In this document: one piece after another, positions 55,674-63,904 of the stretch
Position numbering within the stretch: position 1 is the first letter of the stretch
Layout of the letters: every line of letters begins with the position of its first letter
Assembly: GCF_026013965.1 (NCBI RefSeq)
Contig: NZ_CP110341.1
Coordinates: 372,001 to 436,000 of the forward strand
Source of the DNA: Brevibacterium sp. JSBI002
GTDB lineage: Bacteria > Actinomycetota > Actinomycetes > Actinomycetales > Brevibacteriaceae
Length of the DNA: 64,000 nt
Direction: 5' to 3'
Translations under genes and position numbers: made by a program
Notes under the pieces: model-generated
The model's database searches: none
Seen by the model: only the letters and a program-made list of their open reading frames with translations
Told to the model about the DNA's origin: nothing

Positions 55674-57380
55674 ATGCCCGGCAAGACACGTCACCAGTCC
55701 CCAGCCGTCAACGCGTTCATCGACATCATGGGCCCGCGCCACGTCCTCACCTCTGCGCGGGCGACCGCACCGTACGCCAAGGGCAACCGCTTCGGCGGCG
55801 GCAATGTGCTGGCCGTGCTGCGACCGGGCAGCCTCGTCGACATGTGGCGGGCCCTTCAGGTCTGCGTCGACAATGACCTCATCGTCATTCCGCAGTCGGC
55901 CAACACCGGCCTGACCGGCGGCTCCGGCCCCGGTGCGCAGGACTACGACCGTCCGATCGTCATCATCTCCACCCTGCGGATCAACGAGATCCACCTCATC
56001 AACGACGCCCGCGAAGCGATCTGCCTGGCCGGATCCACTCTCTACGAACTCGACGAGGCGCTCGCCCCGTTCCACCGCGAACCGCACTCGGTCATCGGCT
56101 CATCCTCGATCGGCGCCTCCGTCATCGGCGGTATCGCCAACAACTCCGGCGGCTCCCAGATCCGCAAGGGTCCGGCGTTCACGAAGCACGCGATCTTCGC
56201 CCGCGTCAACGAGGAGGGGCGACTCGAGCTCGTCAACCACCTCGGCGTGGAGCTCGGCGACGACCCCGCCCACATCCTTGACAAACTCCAGCGCGGAGAC
56301 TGGGACCCTGCCGAGGTCACGCCCGCCCCGGAGGACACGACGGAGACCGAGTATGGGGAGCAGGTCCGCAGGATCGTCGACTCCCCGGCCCGGTTCAACG
56401 CGAACTCCGACTACCTGTACGAGGCGTCCGGTTCGGCCGGGAAGCTCATGGTCTTCGCCGTGCGCACCCGCACCTTCCCGAAGGAAGAAGGAGCGACCAC
56501 GTTCTACGTCGGCACGAATTCTCCGGCCGAACTCGAAGAGCTGCGACGGGCGATTCTCACCTCGGACATGCCGCTGCCGATCTCGGGCGAATACATGGGC
56601 CGACCCTCGTTCGACCTCGCCGAGAAGTACGGCAAAGACACGTTCGTCTCGATCAAGCACGCCGGCAGCCGCGAGCAGATCAGGCTGTTCGCGCTGAAGA
56701 ACTGGGCCAACGGCGTGTTCGCGAAGCTGCCGTTCTTCGGCGAGACCGTCGCCGACACGATCGCGCAGAACGCGTTCGGTCTGCTCCCGCAGCAGCTGCC
56801 TAAGCGGATGCTCGAGTACCGCGACCGCTTCAAGCATCACCTGCTCCTCGTCGTCAGTGCCGAGGAGAAGAACCGGATGGGTGCGTTCCTTGACGACTTC
56901 TTCGCCGAGGCGGCCCACCAAGGTGACTATTTCGTGTGCAGCGCCGATGAAGCTCAGTCCGCGATGCTGCATCGTTTCGGTGCCGCGAGTGCTGCGACCC
57001 GGTACTTCAACCTCAACCGTGAGGACTCCTCGGACATGATCACCTTCGACGTGGCGCTGCGCCGCGACGATCAGGACTGGCTCGAGGTGCTGCCCGACGA
57101 GATCGCCGACCAGCTGCACATCAGCTCCTACTACGGGCACTTCTTCTGCCACGTCTTCCACCAGGACCACGTGGCGAAGAAGGGCGTCGACACGGTGGCG
57201 CTGAAGCAGCAGATGACCGAACTGCTCGAGGCCCGGGGTGCGGCCGTGCCTGCCGAGCACAACTACGGCCGGCTCTACCCCGTGCCGCCGGAGATGGAAG
57301 CGCACTTCAAGGACCTCGACCCGCACAACGTATTCAACGCCGGAGTCGGCGAGACGTCGGCGAAGAAAGACTGGGCGTGA
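55674..57380 (+). CDS. dld: quinone-dependent D-lactate dehydrogenase
   Basis: A 568-residue FAD enzyme, near the length of E. coli Dld, oxidising D-lactate to pyruvate and feeding the quinone pool at the membrane. The FAD domain reads IPQSANTGLTGGSGPGAQDY and GSSSIGASVIGGIANNSGGS. The C-terminal half has ISSYYGHFFCHVFHQDHVAK and AEHNYGRLYPVPPEM, typical of the Dld family. The ATG at 55674 has AGGGA upstream; the frame extends to 55608. It follows the regulator and permease. Confidence 0.94.
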   Translation: MPGKTRHQSPAVNAFIDIMGPRHVLTSARATAPYAKGNRFGGGNVLAVLRPGSLVDMWRALQVCVDNDLIVIPQSANTGLTGGSGPGAQDYDRPIVIISTLRINEIHLINDAREAICLAGSTLYELDEALAPFHREPHSVIGSSSIGASVIGGIANNSGGSQIRKGPAFTKHAIFARVNEEGRLELVNHLGVELGDDPAHILDKLQRGDWDPAEVTPAPEDTTETEYGEQVRRIVDSPARFNANSDYLYEASGSAGKLMVFAVRTRTFPKEEGATTFYVGTNSPAELEELRRAILTSDMPLPISGEYMGRPSFDLAEKYGKDTFVSIKHAGSREQIRLFALKNWANGVFAKLPFFGETVADTIAQNAFGLLPQQLPKRMLEYRDRFKHHLLLVVSAEEKNRMGAFLDDFFAEAAHQGDYFVCSADEAQSAMLHRFGAASAATRYFNLNREDSSDMITFDVALRRDDQDWLEVLPDEIADQLHISSYYGHFFCHVFHQDHVAKKGVDTVALKQQMTELLEARGAAVPAEHNYGRLYPVPPEMEAHFKDLDPHNVFNAGVGETSAKKDWA

Positions 57381-57473
57381 GCCTGGAACCTCCGGGTGGG
57401 GCATCGCAGCACAGCAGAGCGTCGATCACTCACCCCGCAGTCCGCAGCGACCCGGGCCATACGCAACACCCCA

Positions 57474-57527
57474 CACCGTTAGCAGCATTTCACCCCTCTG
57501 CAACGGGGTGAAATGCTGCTAACGGTG
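57474..57527. repeat. CACCCC-CGGGGTG-core palindrome, copy 1
   Basis: Perfect 23-bp arms beginning CACCGTTAGCAGCATTTCAC with an 8-nt loop containing GCAAC. It lies between the convergent D-lactate dehydrogenase and membrane-protein genes. The core and the right flank (GTGATGGATGCG) recur at 58606-58660. Confidence 0.85.
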
Positions 57528-57630
57528 ATGGATGCGCGACTCACGGTGAGCTGACGCGCCGCCGGTGACTGGTGTCGTCGGCCTCAGGCTGGTACCCGCA
57601 GCCGACCTGGCGACCTCTGACGCGGCGAAA

Positions 57631-58206
57631 TCAGTCCTCGTCTTCGATCTCAGCGGCGGCGGCCGCCTCGGCGCGGGCCTGCTTTGATTTGCGGACCCGG
57701 GAGACCGTCATGATGGTCAGCGCGATGATGAAACCGATCGCTGCGCCGATCACGATGGAGTAGGTGCTGGATGGGGCACCGGGCATCGCACGATTGCCCA
57801 TGCCGACGTCGATGAGCGGGTAGCCGTTGCTCATGTGGAAGACGACGGCGGCGAGCCAGGCGAGGGTGAATACGCCCCCGATGACGTTGGCGGCGATCAG
57901 CCGTTTCGGCGAAACGCGTGCCATGGCCAGCGAGAAGTCCACGTTCTCGCGCCTGCAGTACGCCGAGATGGCCACCCCGCTCACGCCGGAGGCCAGGACG
58001 ATGAGTGCCGACCACAGGCCAGCTCCGAGAACGGCGAAGATGAGCGCGAGCGTGAAGAACGCATACGTGGAGAAGATCGAACCGAAAGTATAGGCCCTCA
58101 GAATGACGTCGCGTTCGCGTTCGTCTCCCATCGAGGGGTCGTCGAAGCCGGCGATTCTGTCGGCAAGAGCGTTAGAGCGGTTCTTGTTGTCACTGACGTT
58201 GTTCAC
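57631..58206 (-). CDS. membrane protein paired with an XRE regulator
   Basis: A 191-residue protein with four predicted membrane segments (AYTFGSIFSTYAFFTLALIF, GLWSALIVLASGVSGVAISA, IGGVFTLAWLAAVVF and IVIGAAIGFIIALTIMTV) and a charged C-terminus rich in Ala/Glu/Asp. It overlaps the XRE gene by four bases (ATGA). DUF2178/DUF3796-like membrane proteins are often found beside small XRE regulators, and this gene fits that pattern; the exact family is not certain. Confidence 0.78.
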   Translation of the reverse strand: MNNVSDNKNRSNALADRIAGFDDPSMGDERERDVILRAYTFGSIFSTYAFFTLALIFAVLGAGLWSALIVLASGVSGVAISAYCRRENVDFSLAMARVSPKRLIAANVIGGVFTLAWLAAVVFHMSNGYPLIDVGMGNRAMPGAPSSTYSIVIGAAIGFIIALTIMTVSRVRKSKQARAEAAAAAEIEDED

Positions 58207-58415
58207 GGCGATTCCTCCTTCAGTGAGAAGATCTCTTCGACTGTCGTGTCCAAGGCTCGGGCGATGCGCAGCGCCAGATAGACGCTGGGGGCGTAGTCGC
58301 CGCGCTCGGTCGCGATGATCGTCTGCCGCGACACCCCTGTGAGCTGGGCCAACTGTGCCTGCGTGAGCCCGGAAGCCTTGCGAACCTGCTTGAGGTCCGA
58401 GGTCTGAACTTCCAT
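58203..58415 (-). CDS. small XRE-type (Cro/C1) helix-turn-helix regulator
   Basis: A 70-residue regulator consisting of a helix-turn-helix only: LKQVRKASGLTQAQLAQLTG then VSRQTIIATERGDYAPSVYL. It resembles YozG/YgzD-type proteins. The ATG at 58415 follows AAGGAA; a TTG at 58433 is also in frame. The TTGACATC sites upstream overlap its own promoter. Confidence 0.9.
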   Translation of the reverse strand: MEVQTSDLKQVRKASGLTQAQLAQLTGVSRQTIIATERGDYAPSVYLALRIARALDTTVEEIFSLKEESP

Positions 58416-58423
58416 ACCGTTCC

Positions 58424-58495
58424 TTGATGTCAACTTCCCTTTACATCAACAAGTAAAGCATGTTTGACATCGAGATGTCAATGATCTTTGACATC
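58424..58495 (-). promoter_or_regulatory. XRE-gene promoter with operator array
   Basis: TTGACATCGAGATGTCAA at 58464-58481 is a perfect hyphenated palindrome. Two more TGACATC half-sites flank it (58426-58432 on the minus strand, 58489-58495 on the plus strand). A minus-strand -35 TTGACA (58476-58481) and -10 TTTACT (58452-58457) are 18 bp apart, so the palindrome covers the -35 box. This is the layout of an autorepressed promoter. Confidence 0.65.
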
Positions 58496-58605
58496 GCCGA
58501 GGCGGCCCTGCCGTTCCGTGGCCCCGCGGGGTCGCGTTTAGGCCGCCGAGGTCGGGCTGAGCCGGTGAGCCGTCGTCTCCTGCGCGCACAACATCCCGCA
58601 AACGC

Positions 58606-58635
58606 GAATACACCCCGCCGCAACGGGGTGTATTC
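58606..58635. repeat. CACCCC-CGGGGTG-core palindrome, copy 2
   Basis: GAATACACCCC and GGGGTGTATTC are perfect 11-bp arms with an 8-nt GCCGCAAC loop; the loop and inner arms match the copy at 57474-57527. It runs straight into the 59-bp tandem repeat. Confidence 0.75.
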
Positions 58636-58640
58636 TCGCT

Positions 58641-58775
58641 AACTGTGACGGATGCGGAGCCAGGCGTGCGAAGAGAGACTGACGCAGGGACGTGGCCCTA
58701 ACGGTGATGGATGCGCAGCCAGTGGCGCGAAGAGAGATCAACGCGAGGGTGTCACACCAACGGTGACGGATGCTC
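58641..58775. repeat. 59-bp tandem repeat, 2.3 units
   Basis: Units start with AACTGTGACGGATGCG at 58641, AACGGTGATGGATGCG at 58700 and AACGGTGACGGATGC at 58759, spaced exactly 59 bp. Each unit also contains GCGAAGAGAGA(C/T). The unit start is the same as the flank of the palindrome at 57474. The rest of 58434-58864 holds no supported gene. Confidence 0.8.
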
Positions 58776-58864
58776 GCCGAGGTCGACGGTGCAGCGTTCG
58801 CCGAGGCGACCGCCGGTCGCCGCATCGGCCTCACCGGCCGCAGCAACACTCGCCCACCGCCGAC

Positions 58865-60106
58865 CTACGACTCGACAACCTTTTCGCGCCGACGGTCCTT
58901 CGCCAGTCGCGCTTCGTGACTCGACCTGGAAGGGTTGAGCAGCTTCAGCAGCGACAGAGCGATGATCGCTCCCAGCACGGCGCAGCCGGCGGGCAGCAGC
59001 ATCGCGGTCTTCGCATCGAAGGCGTCGATGATGTTGCCGGCGACGGCCGAACCGAAGGCGACGCCGAAGCCCAGAGAGGTGCCCAACCAGGCGAATGCCT
59101 CGGTGAGCCTGCGCGGGGGAGCGAGCTGCTCGATGACGGAGTTCGCGCCGATGAGGCTCGGTGCGATCGCGGATCCGACGACGATGAGGATGATGCCGTA
59201 GGTGACCATCGAGTTCGCCAGCAGCATCAGGCACGCACCCACGGCCAGAGCGGACACGGCCACGCCGAAGCGGTGATGGACCGCGGCCTGCCAGTTGCGG
59301 GCCCCGTACAGCGCACCGGAGACCAGCGATCCCAGCGCCAGGCACGACAGCAGCACACCGGCAGAGGACTTCACGCCGAGTTCGTCGGCGAAGGCGACGG
59401 CGATGACGTCGATGGCACCGAAGTTCACGCCGAGGAAGATGTTGACGATGATGATCGCGAAGATGCCCGGGTTCGAGAACACGTGGCCCTTCGCCTCGGT
59501 GGTCCGCTCCACCGGTGGGGGTTCGGTCGACTTCTGGATGTAGAGCAGCAGCGAGCCGACACCGACGGTGATCATCGACAGGATGATGCCCGCCGGCGGC
59601 CACACGGCTGTCGCGAGCACCGTGGCCAGCACCGGCCCGGAGACGAACATCAGCTCATCGGCGACCGACTCCCATGAGAACGCGGTCTGCAGCTTCTTCG
59701 GGGTGTCGACGATATGCGACCAGCGCGACCTCACCAGAGAACCGACGGAGCCGACGGTGGCGCCGCCGATGCCGGCGAAGACGAAGACGAATCCCGTCCA
59801 CCATTCCTCGTACACGGAGACGATGAGCAGCGCCAACGCGATGAGGTGGGTGATGACGATGGGCACCATGACCTTCGCCTGGCCGAGGCGGTCGACGAGG
59901 CGAGCGATCCCGGGGCCCGCAAGCGCCTGGACGATCATGTAGACGGCGGAGACGATGCCGGCCATGCCGTACGACCCGGTCACGCCCTGGATGAAGAGGA
60001 CAATTCCCAGCCCCAGCACTGCGATGGGCATCCGGGCGACGAGACCGGCCAAGGAGAACTTGAGAGCACCGGGAAGCGACAGAATTTCCCGATAGTTATT
60101 GAACAC
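58865..60106 (-). CDS. MFS efflux-type permease
   Basis: A 413-residue, 12-helix permease. It starts FNNYREILSLPGALKFSLAG and contains LVDRLGQAKVMVPIVITHLI, the SLVRSRWSHIV segment and a basic C-terminus. Members with such starts are found in actinobacterial drug or metabolite export. The GTG at 60106 lies 6 nt after a TAGACT box, with no ribosome-binding site, so it is probably leaderless. Cargo unknown. Confidence 0.88.
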   Translation of the reverse strand: MFNNYREILSLPGALKFSLAGLVARMPIAVLGLGIVLFIQGVTGSYGMAGIVSAVYMIVQALAGPGIARLVDRLGQAKVMVPIVITHLIALALLIVSVYEEWWTGFVFVFAGIGGATVGSVGSLVRSRWSHIVDTPKKLQTAFSWESVADELMFVSGPVLATVLATAVWPPAGIILSMITVGVGSLLLYIQKSTEPPPVERTTEAKGHVFSNPGIFAIIIVNIFLGVNFGAIDVIAVAFADELGVKSSAGVLLSCLALGSLVSGALYGARNWQAAVHHRFGVAVSALAVGACLMLLANSMVTYGIILIVVGSAIAPSLIGANSVIEQLAPPRRLTEAFAWLGTSLGFGVAFGSAVAGNIIDAFDAKTAMLLPAGCAVLGAIIALSLLKLLNPSRSSHEARLAKDRRREKVVES

Positions 60107-60429
60107 CAGGAAAGTCTACCGAGCGCTCCGAATGACAGCCAGACGAATTCTGCGTTATTACTGGTGAATCCCCTCACCTCGGCGCCGGAGGTCATTGGTG
60201 GGTAACGAACCGGTATCAGTCCCGGTCCCCCCGGTCGAAACCGGGGATCACTGCGTCTGACAAGGCAGAACACCTCGCCGAGGCGGCTCTGTCCTCCCGT
60301 CCGTCCCCGCGGTGCCGGATGGGGTGCGTCGCGTGGCTGAGAAATGGGTCACCTCGGTCGCTATACAATGAGCGGGATTGCCCAATGACCCCGGCGCCCG
60401 GCGCCGACCGCTCAAACCCCGGAGTGCCG

Positions 60430-61470
60430 ATGACGGACAACACCACCTTCGACGATCTCTTCGACCACCAGAACGAGGAACAGCAGCGCCCGCGCAAGAA
60501 GAAGCGCGTCTGGCGCAAGGTACTCGTCGCACTGCTGATCATCGTCATCCTCGGCGTGCTCGGCATCGGGCTCTACGTCTGGAGCGTCGGTCGGTCGTTC
60601 GACAAGAACGCGAACCAGCTCAGCGATGAGCAGGTCTTCGGCAAGTCCGGCGGCGGTAAGGACGGCGACGGCACGAACATCCTGCTCCTGGGCTCGGACG
60701 AGTCGATGAAAGATGTCGACGTCAACGATTCGCGCGGCCTGCGTTCGGACACGATCATGGTCATGCACCTGCCCGAGGATGGCGGCAACGTCCAGATCAT
60801 GTCGATCCCGCGCGACACCTACGTCGACATCGAGGGCCACGGAAAGTCGAAGATCAACGCGGCACTGTCCTACGGCGGTCTGCCGCTGGCGGTGTCGACG
60901 GTCTCGGACTTCATCGGCACCGAACTGGATCACGTGGCGATCATCGACTTCGAGGGATTCAAGGCACTGACCGATAGCCTCGGCGGGGTGACCGTGAACT
61001 CCGAGCAGGCGTTCGAGAAGAACGGCTACTCGTTCACCAAGGGCGAGAACGTCCTCAACGGTGACGAGGCGCTGACCTTCGTGCGTGAGCGCAAGCAGTT
61101 CCAGGACGGCGACCTCCAGCGCGCACGTAACCAACAGGCGTTCATCCGCGGGCTGACGAATGAGATGATCTCGGCCGATACTCTGTCGAACCCGAAGAAG
61201 ATCCAGGACATGGTCAAGAACTTCGCGCCGTACATGTACGTCGACTCGGGCATGGACGCGAAGTACATCTCCGCGACTGCGTTCAATATGCGCGACGTCC
61301 GTCCCGGCGACATCGAGTTCTTCACCGCGCCCGTCGCCGGCGTCGGCACCTCCCCGGACGGTCAGTCGATCGTCAACGTCGACGAGGATGAGCTGAAGAA
61401 GGTCCGCGACGCGTTCAAGAACGACACCGTGGCCGACTACGTGCAGAACGCCCCGGAGGCCCACCTCTAA
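60430..61470 (+). CDS. LytR-CpsA-Psr (LCP) family wall-polymer ligase
   Basis: A 346-residue protein with a basic cytoplasmic segment (QRPRKKKRVWRK), one membrane helix (VLVALLIIVILGVLGIGLYV), and an extracytoplasmic LCP domain: ILLLGSDESM, GLRSDTIMVMHLPED, MSIPRDTYVDIEGHGKSKIN and ALTFVRERKQFQDGDLQRAR, which hold the conserved Asp/Arg residues. LCP enzymes attach teichoic acids or arabinogalactan to peptidoglycan. The ATG at 60430 has GGAG 6 bases upstream; an upstream ATG at 60385 is the alternative. A TATACAAT promoter-like box lies at 60362-60369. Confidence 0.93.
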   Translation: MTDNTTFDDLFDHQNEEQQRPRKKKRVWRKVLVALLIIVILGVLGIGLYVWSVGRSFDKNANQLSDEQVFGKSGGGKDGDGTNILLLGSDESMKDVDVNDSRGLRSDTIMVMHLPEDGGNVQIMSIPRDTYVDIEGHGKSKINAALSYGGLPLAVSTVSDFIGTELDHVAIIDFEGFKALTDSLGGVTVNSEQAFEKNGYSFTKGENVLNGDEALTFVRERKQFQDGDLQRARNQQAFIRGLTNEMISADTLSNPKKIQDMVKNFAPYMYVDSGMDAKYISATAFNMRDVRPGDIEFFTAPVAGVGTSPDGQSIVNVDEDELKKVRDAFKNDTVADYVQNAPEAHL

Positions 61471-61472
61471 AA

Positions 61473-61516
61473 CCTCGCCGAGGCGGCTCGTCCCCGGGTG
61501 TTCCTCGCCGAGGCGG
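61473..61516. repeat. two intergenic copies of the CGCCGAGGCGG word
   Basis: CCTCGCCGAGGCGGCTC occurs twice, 31 bp apart, just after the LCP stop codon. Neither copy is in a gene. See the finding on this word. Confidence 0.8.
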
Positions 61517-61565
61517 CTCACCGCAGCCGCAGACGTGGACTCCCAGCTCCGCTGAGTCATACATC

Positions 61566-61600
61566 GAGCCCCGCTCCAGGATCGTTCCGGAGCGGGGCTC
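61566..61600 (+). terminator. intrinsic terminator after the LCP gene
   Basis: GAGCCCCGCTCC and GGAGCGGGGCTC form a perfect 12-bp stem, 95 nt after the stop. Confidence 0.75.
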
Positions 61601-61641
61601 TGGTCGTACGGCGAGTTTCGGCCGATATCAGCGGACGCATA

Positions 61642-61697
61642 ATCGCCTTTAGTTCCAGTCATCGAGTTTTAGATCGATGACTGGAACTAAAGGCGAT
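61642..61697. repeat. long perfect palindrome between the LCP and pgm genes
   Basis: Perfect 24-bp arms beginning ATCGCCTTTAGTTCCAGTCA enclose an 8-nt GTTTTAGA loop. It is AT-richer than its surroundings and belongs to no other family seen here. Confidence 0.85.
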
Positions 61698-61700
61698 GAG

Positions 61701-61847
61701 GTCGTGTTGTCCTGGCTCCAGGCGATGACGAGTTCATCTGCATACTTGCCGGCTTCGATCGGATAGCAGATGGACTGCGCGTGAATCTGCGCTCAACGGC
61801 CGCACCCGCGCCTGCGGCCCGCACCTGAACGCGCACCAACCGTGGGC
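61701..61847 (-). other. gene-poor gap with a possible coding remnant
   Basis: On the minus strand an open stretch from 61794 to the palindrome reads HAQSICYPIEAGKYADELVI with coding-like GC-rich third positions, but there is no start codon and an in-frame TGA lies just upstream. It may be the tail of a deleted gene. No other feature seen. Confidence 0.25.
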
Positions 61848-63488
61848 TTACTCCAGCACCCCGTCGACGAGAGCGCGGGCGTCATGCTGGACCTGGCGCA
61901 GGTGGTCCTCATCGCGGAGCGATTCCGCGTAGATCTTGTAGACGTCTTCCGTGCCCGACGGTCGTACCGCGAACCATGCATTGTCCGTGGTGACCTTGAG
62001 CCCGCCGATGGGCGCATTGTTGCCCGGCGCCGAGGTGAGCACAGAAGTGACAGCTTCTCCTCCGACGGTCGAGGCGCTCACCCGGGACGCGTCGAGAGCT
62101 CCCAGTCGGGCCTTCTGTTCTCGGGTGGCCGGTGCGTCCTGGCGGGCGTAGGCGCTCGTGCCGTGGTTGGCGGCCAGCCCGGCATAGCGCTGCGAGGGTG
62201 TTTGGCCGGTCTTCGCGGTCATCTCGGCGGCAAGCAGTGCGAGGATGATGCCGTCCTTGTCCGTCGACCACACCTTGCCGTCGCTGCGCAGGAACGATGC
62301 GCCGGCGGATTCCTCACCGCCGAAGGCCAGCGTGGAGTCGAGCAGCCCGGGAACGAACCACTTGAATCCGACGGGCACCTCGAAGAGGGTGCGATTATGC
62401 GCGGCGACGATGCGGTCGACGATCGACGAGGTGACCAGAGTCTTGCCGATCGCGGCGCCCTTCGGCCAGTCGGTGCGGGAGTCGAGTAGGTAGTCGATGG
62501 CGGCTGCCAGATAGTGATTCGGGTTCATCAGACCCGCATCGGGAGTGACGATGCCGTGACGATCGGCATCGGCGTCGTTGCCGGTGGCGATGTCGAAATC
62601 GTTGCGTGAGGCGATGAGGCCGGCCATCGCATAGGGGGAGGAGCAGTCCATGCGGATGTTCTCGTCCCAATCCAGGGTCATGAACGACCAGGTGGGGTCG
62701 ACGTCCGGGTGGACGACGTCGAGGTTGAGGTCGTAGTCCTCTGCAATCGCCGCCCAGTAGTCGACGCTGGCTCCGCCGAGCGGATCGGCGCCGATCTTCA
62801 GCCCGGAGCTGCGAATGACATCGAGGTCGATGACCGACTCGAGGTCGTCGACGTAGTTCGAGACGTAGTCGAAGTTCTCGGTGTTCTCCAGATGGAATGC
62901 CCGCTGAAATGGGGTGCGCGGAATCTTCTCCCACCCCTCGGCCAGGTACCGGTTGGCGCGCTCGGCGATCCAGGTCGTCGTCTCGGTTCCGGCGGGCCCG
63001 CCGTGCGGCGGGTTGTACTTGATGCCGCCGTCGGCGGGCGGATTGTGGCTGGGAGTGACGATGATGCCGTCGGCCTGCGCATCCTCGCGCGACTTCCCGG
63101 CATTGAAGCCGAGGATCGCGTGGGAGACCGCGGGGGTCGGGGTGAAGCCGTCGCGCTCGTCGATGAGCGCCGGAACCTCAGCTGCGGCGAGCACTTCGAG
63201 GACGGTGAGGAAGGCGGGCTCGCTCAGTGCGTGAGTGTCACGGCCGAGGAAGACCGGCCCACGGATGCCTTTGTCTCGGCGGAAGTCGACGATCGCCGCG
63301 GTGATGGCCGCGATGTGGGCCTCGTTGAAGGAGCGATTGAAGCTCGAACCGCGGTGGCCGGAGGTCCCGAAGCTCACTGCTTGCGAAGGCACCGAGGGGT
63401 CGGGAACCAAGTCGTGATAGGAATCGAGAAGGGCAGGGATGTCAACGAGATCCTTGTCCTGGGCCAACTGGCCGGCGCGTGTTGTCAT
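61848..63488 (-). CDS. pgm: phosphoglucomutase
   Basis: A 546-residue alpha-D-phosphohexomutase of the bacterial Pgm length, interconverting glucose-1- and glucose-6-phosphate. The phosphoserine loop is IIVTPSHNPPADGG (Ser147), the metal loop GNDADADRHG, the sugar loop GGEESAGASF and the phosphate-binding end AVRPSGTEDVYK. The N-terminus has FGTSGHRGSSF. It converges on the LCP gene; both serve wall or storage polymer metabolism, but they are not one unit. Confidence 0.96.
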   Translation of the reverse strand: MTTRAGQLAQDKDLVDIPALLDSYHDLVPDPSVPSQAVSFGTSGHRGSSFNRSFNEAHIAAITAAIVDFRRDKGIRGPVFLGRDTHALSEPAFLTVLEVLAAAEVPALIDERDGFTPTPAVSHAILGFNAGKSREDAQADGIIVTPSHNPPADGGIKYNPPHGGPAGTETTTWIAERANRYLAEGWEKIPRTPFQRAFHLENTENFDYVSNYVDDLESVIDLDVIRSSGLKIGADPLGGASVDYWAAIAEDYDLNLDVVHPDVDPTWSFMTLDWDENIRMDCSSPYAMAGLIASRNDFDIATGNDADADRHGIVTPDAGLMNPNHYLAAAIDYLLDSRTDWPKGAAIGKTLVTSSIVDRIVAAHNRTLFEVPVGFKWFVPGLLDSTLAFGGEESAGASFLRSDGKVWSTDKDGIILALLAAEMTAKTGQTPSQRYAGLAANHGTSAYARQDAPATREQKARLGALDASRVSASTVGGEAVTSVLTSAPGNNAPIGGLKVTTDNAWFAVRPSGTEDVYKIYAESLRDEDHLRQVQHDARALVDGVLE

Positions 63489-63607
63489 TCTTCTACCTAA
63501 CCAAATGACAGCGGTTGCGCACAGTTGTGTCCACGGAGTTCTTGCATCGTGGACTTCGACGGCTCCTCGGCGCGAGAATCAGCGGCCTCGTATGCCGGGC
63601 CGCCTTC

Positions 63608-63904
63608 TCAGTCCGGCGGCTCCACGGAGTCGTCCTCCTCTTCCTTCGTGTCTCCACCGCTGACATCTCGGTCTTTGTCGGGGGAGGAGGACCCTTCCGC
63701 TTTGGCCTGGGCGTCTTCGGGATCCCGATCGATCGGAACATCGTGTTCGGCAGCGATGCGCTCGAGCCTCTCCTCGGGAGTTTGGGAACTGCCTTCGGCG
63801 TCGGTATCCGCGCCGACTCCGACAGCAGTGCTCTCGATGTTCTGCTCGTCTTCGGTCTGGTCTTCTGCTGAGTTCTCCGGGAGGTTTTTCTTCTCGTCAC
63901 TCAT
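63608..63904 (-). CDS. small acidic, probably disordered protein
   Basis: A 98-residue protein rich in Glu, Asp, Ser and Gln with no hydrophobic core, for example AEDQTEDEQNIEST and DTKEEEDDSVEPPD. GAAAGGAG precedes the ATG at 63904. A short helix, PEERLERIAAEHDVPIDRDP, is the only structured-looking part. I do not recognise a family. Confidence 0.75.
   Translation of the reverse strand: MSDEKKNLPENSAEDQTEDEQNIESTAVGVGADTDAEGSSQTPEERLERIAAEHDVPIDRDPEDAQAKAEGSSSPDKDRDVSGGDTKEEEDDSVEPPD

Noticed and set aside
40133..61697. Palindromes as insertion-sequence ends or a CRISPR array
   Set aside because: No transposase gene, target duplication, regular spacers or cas genes are present.
61701..61847. 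Gene remnant on the minus strand
   Set aside because: Coding-like composition but no start codon and too short to assign; listed only as a weak note.
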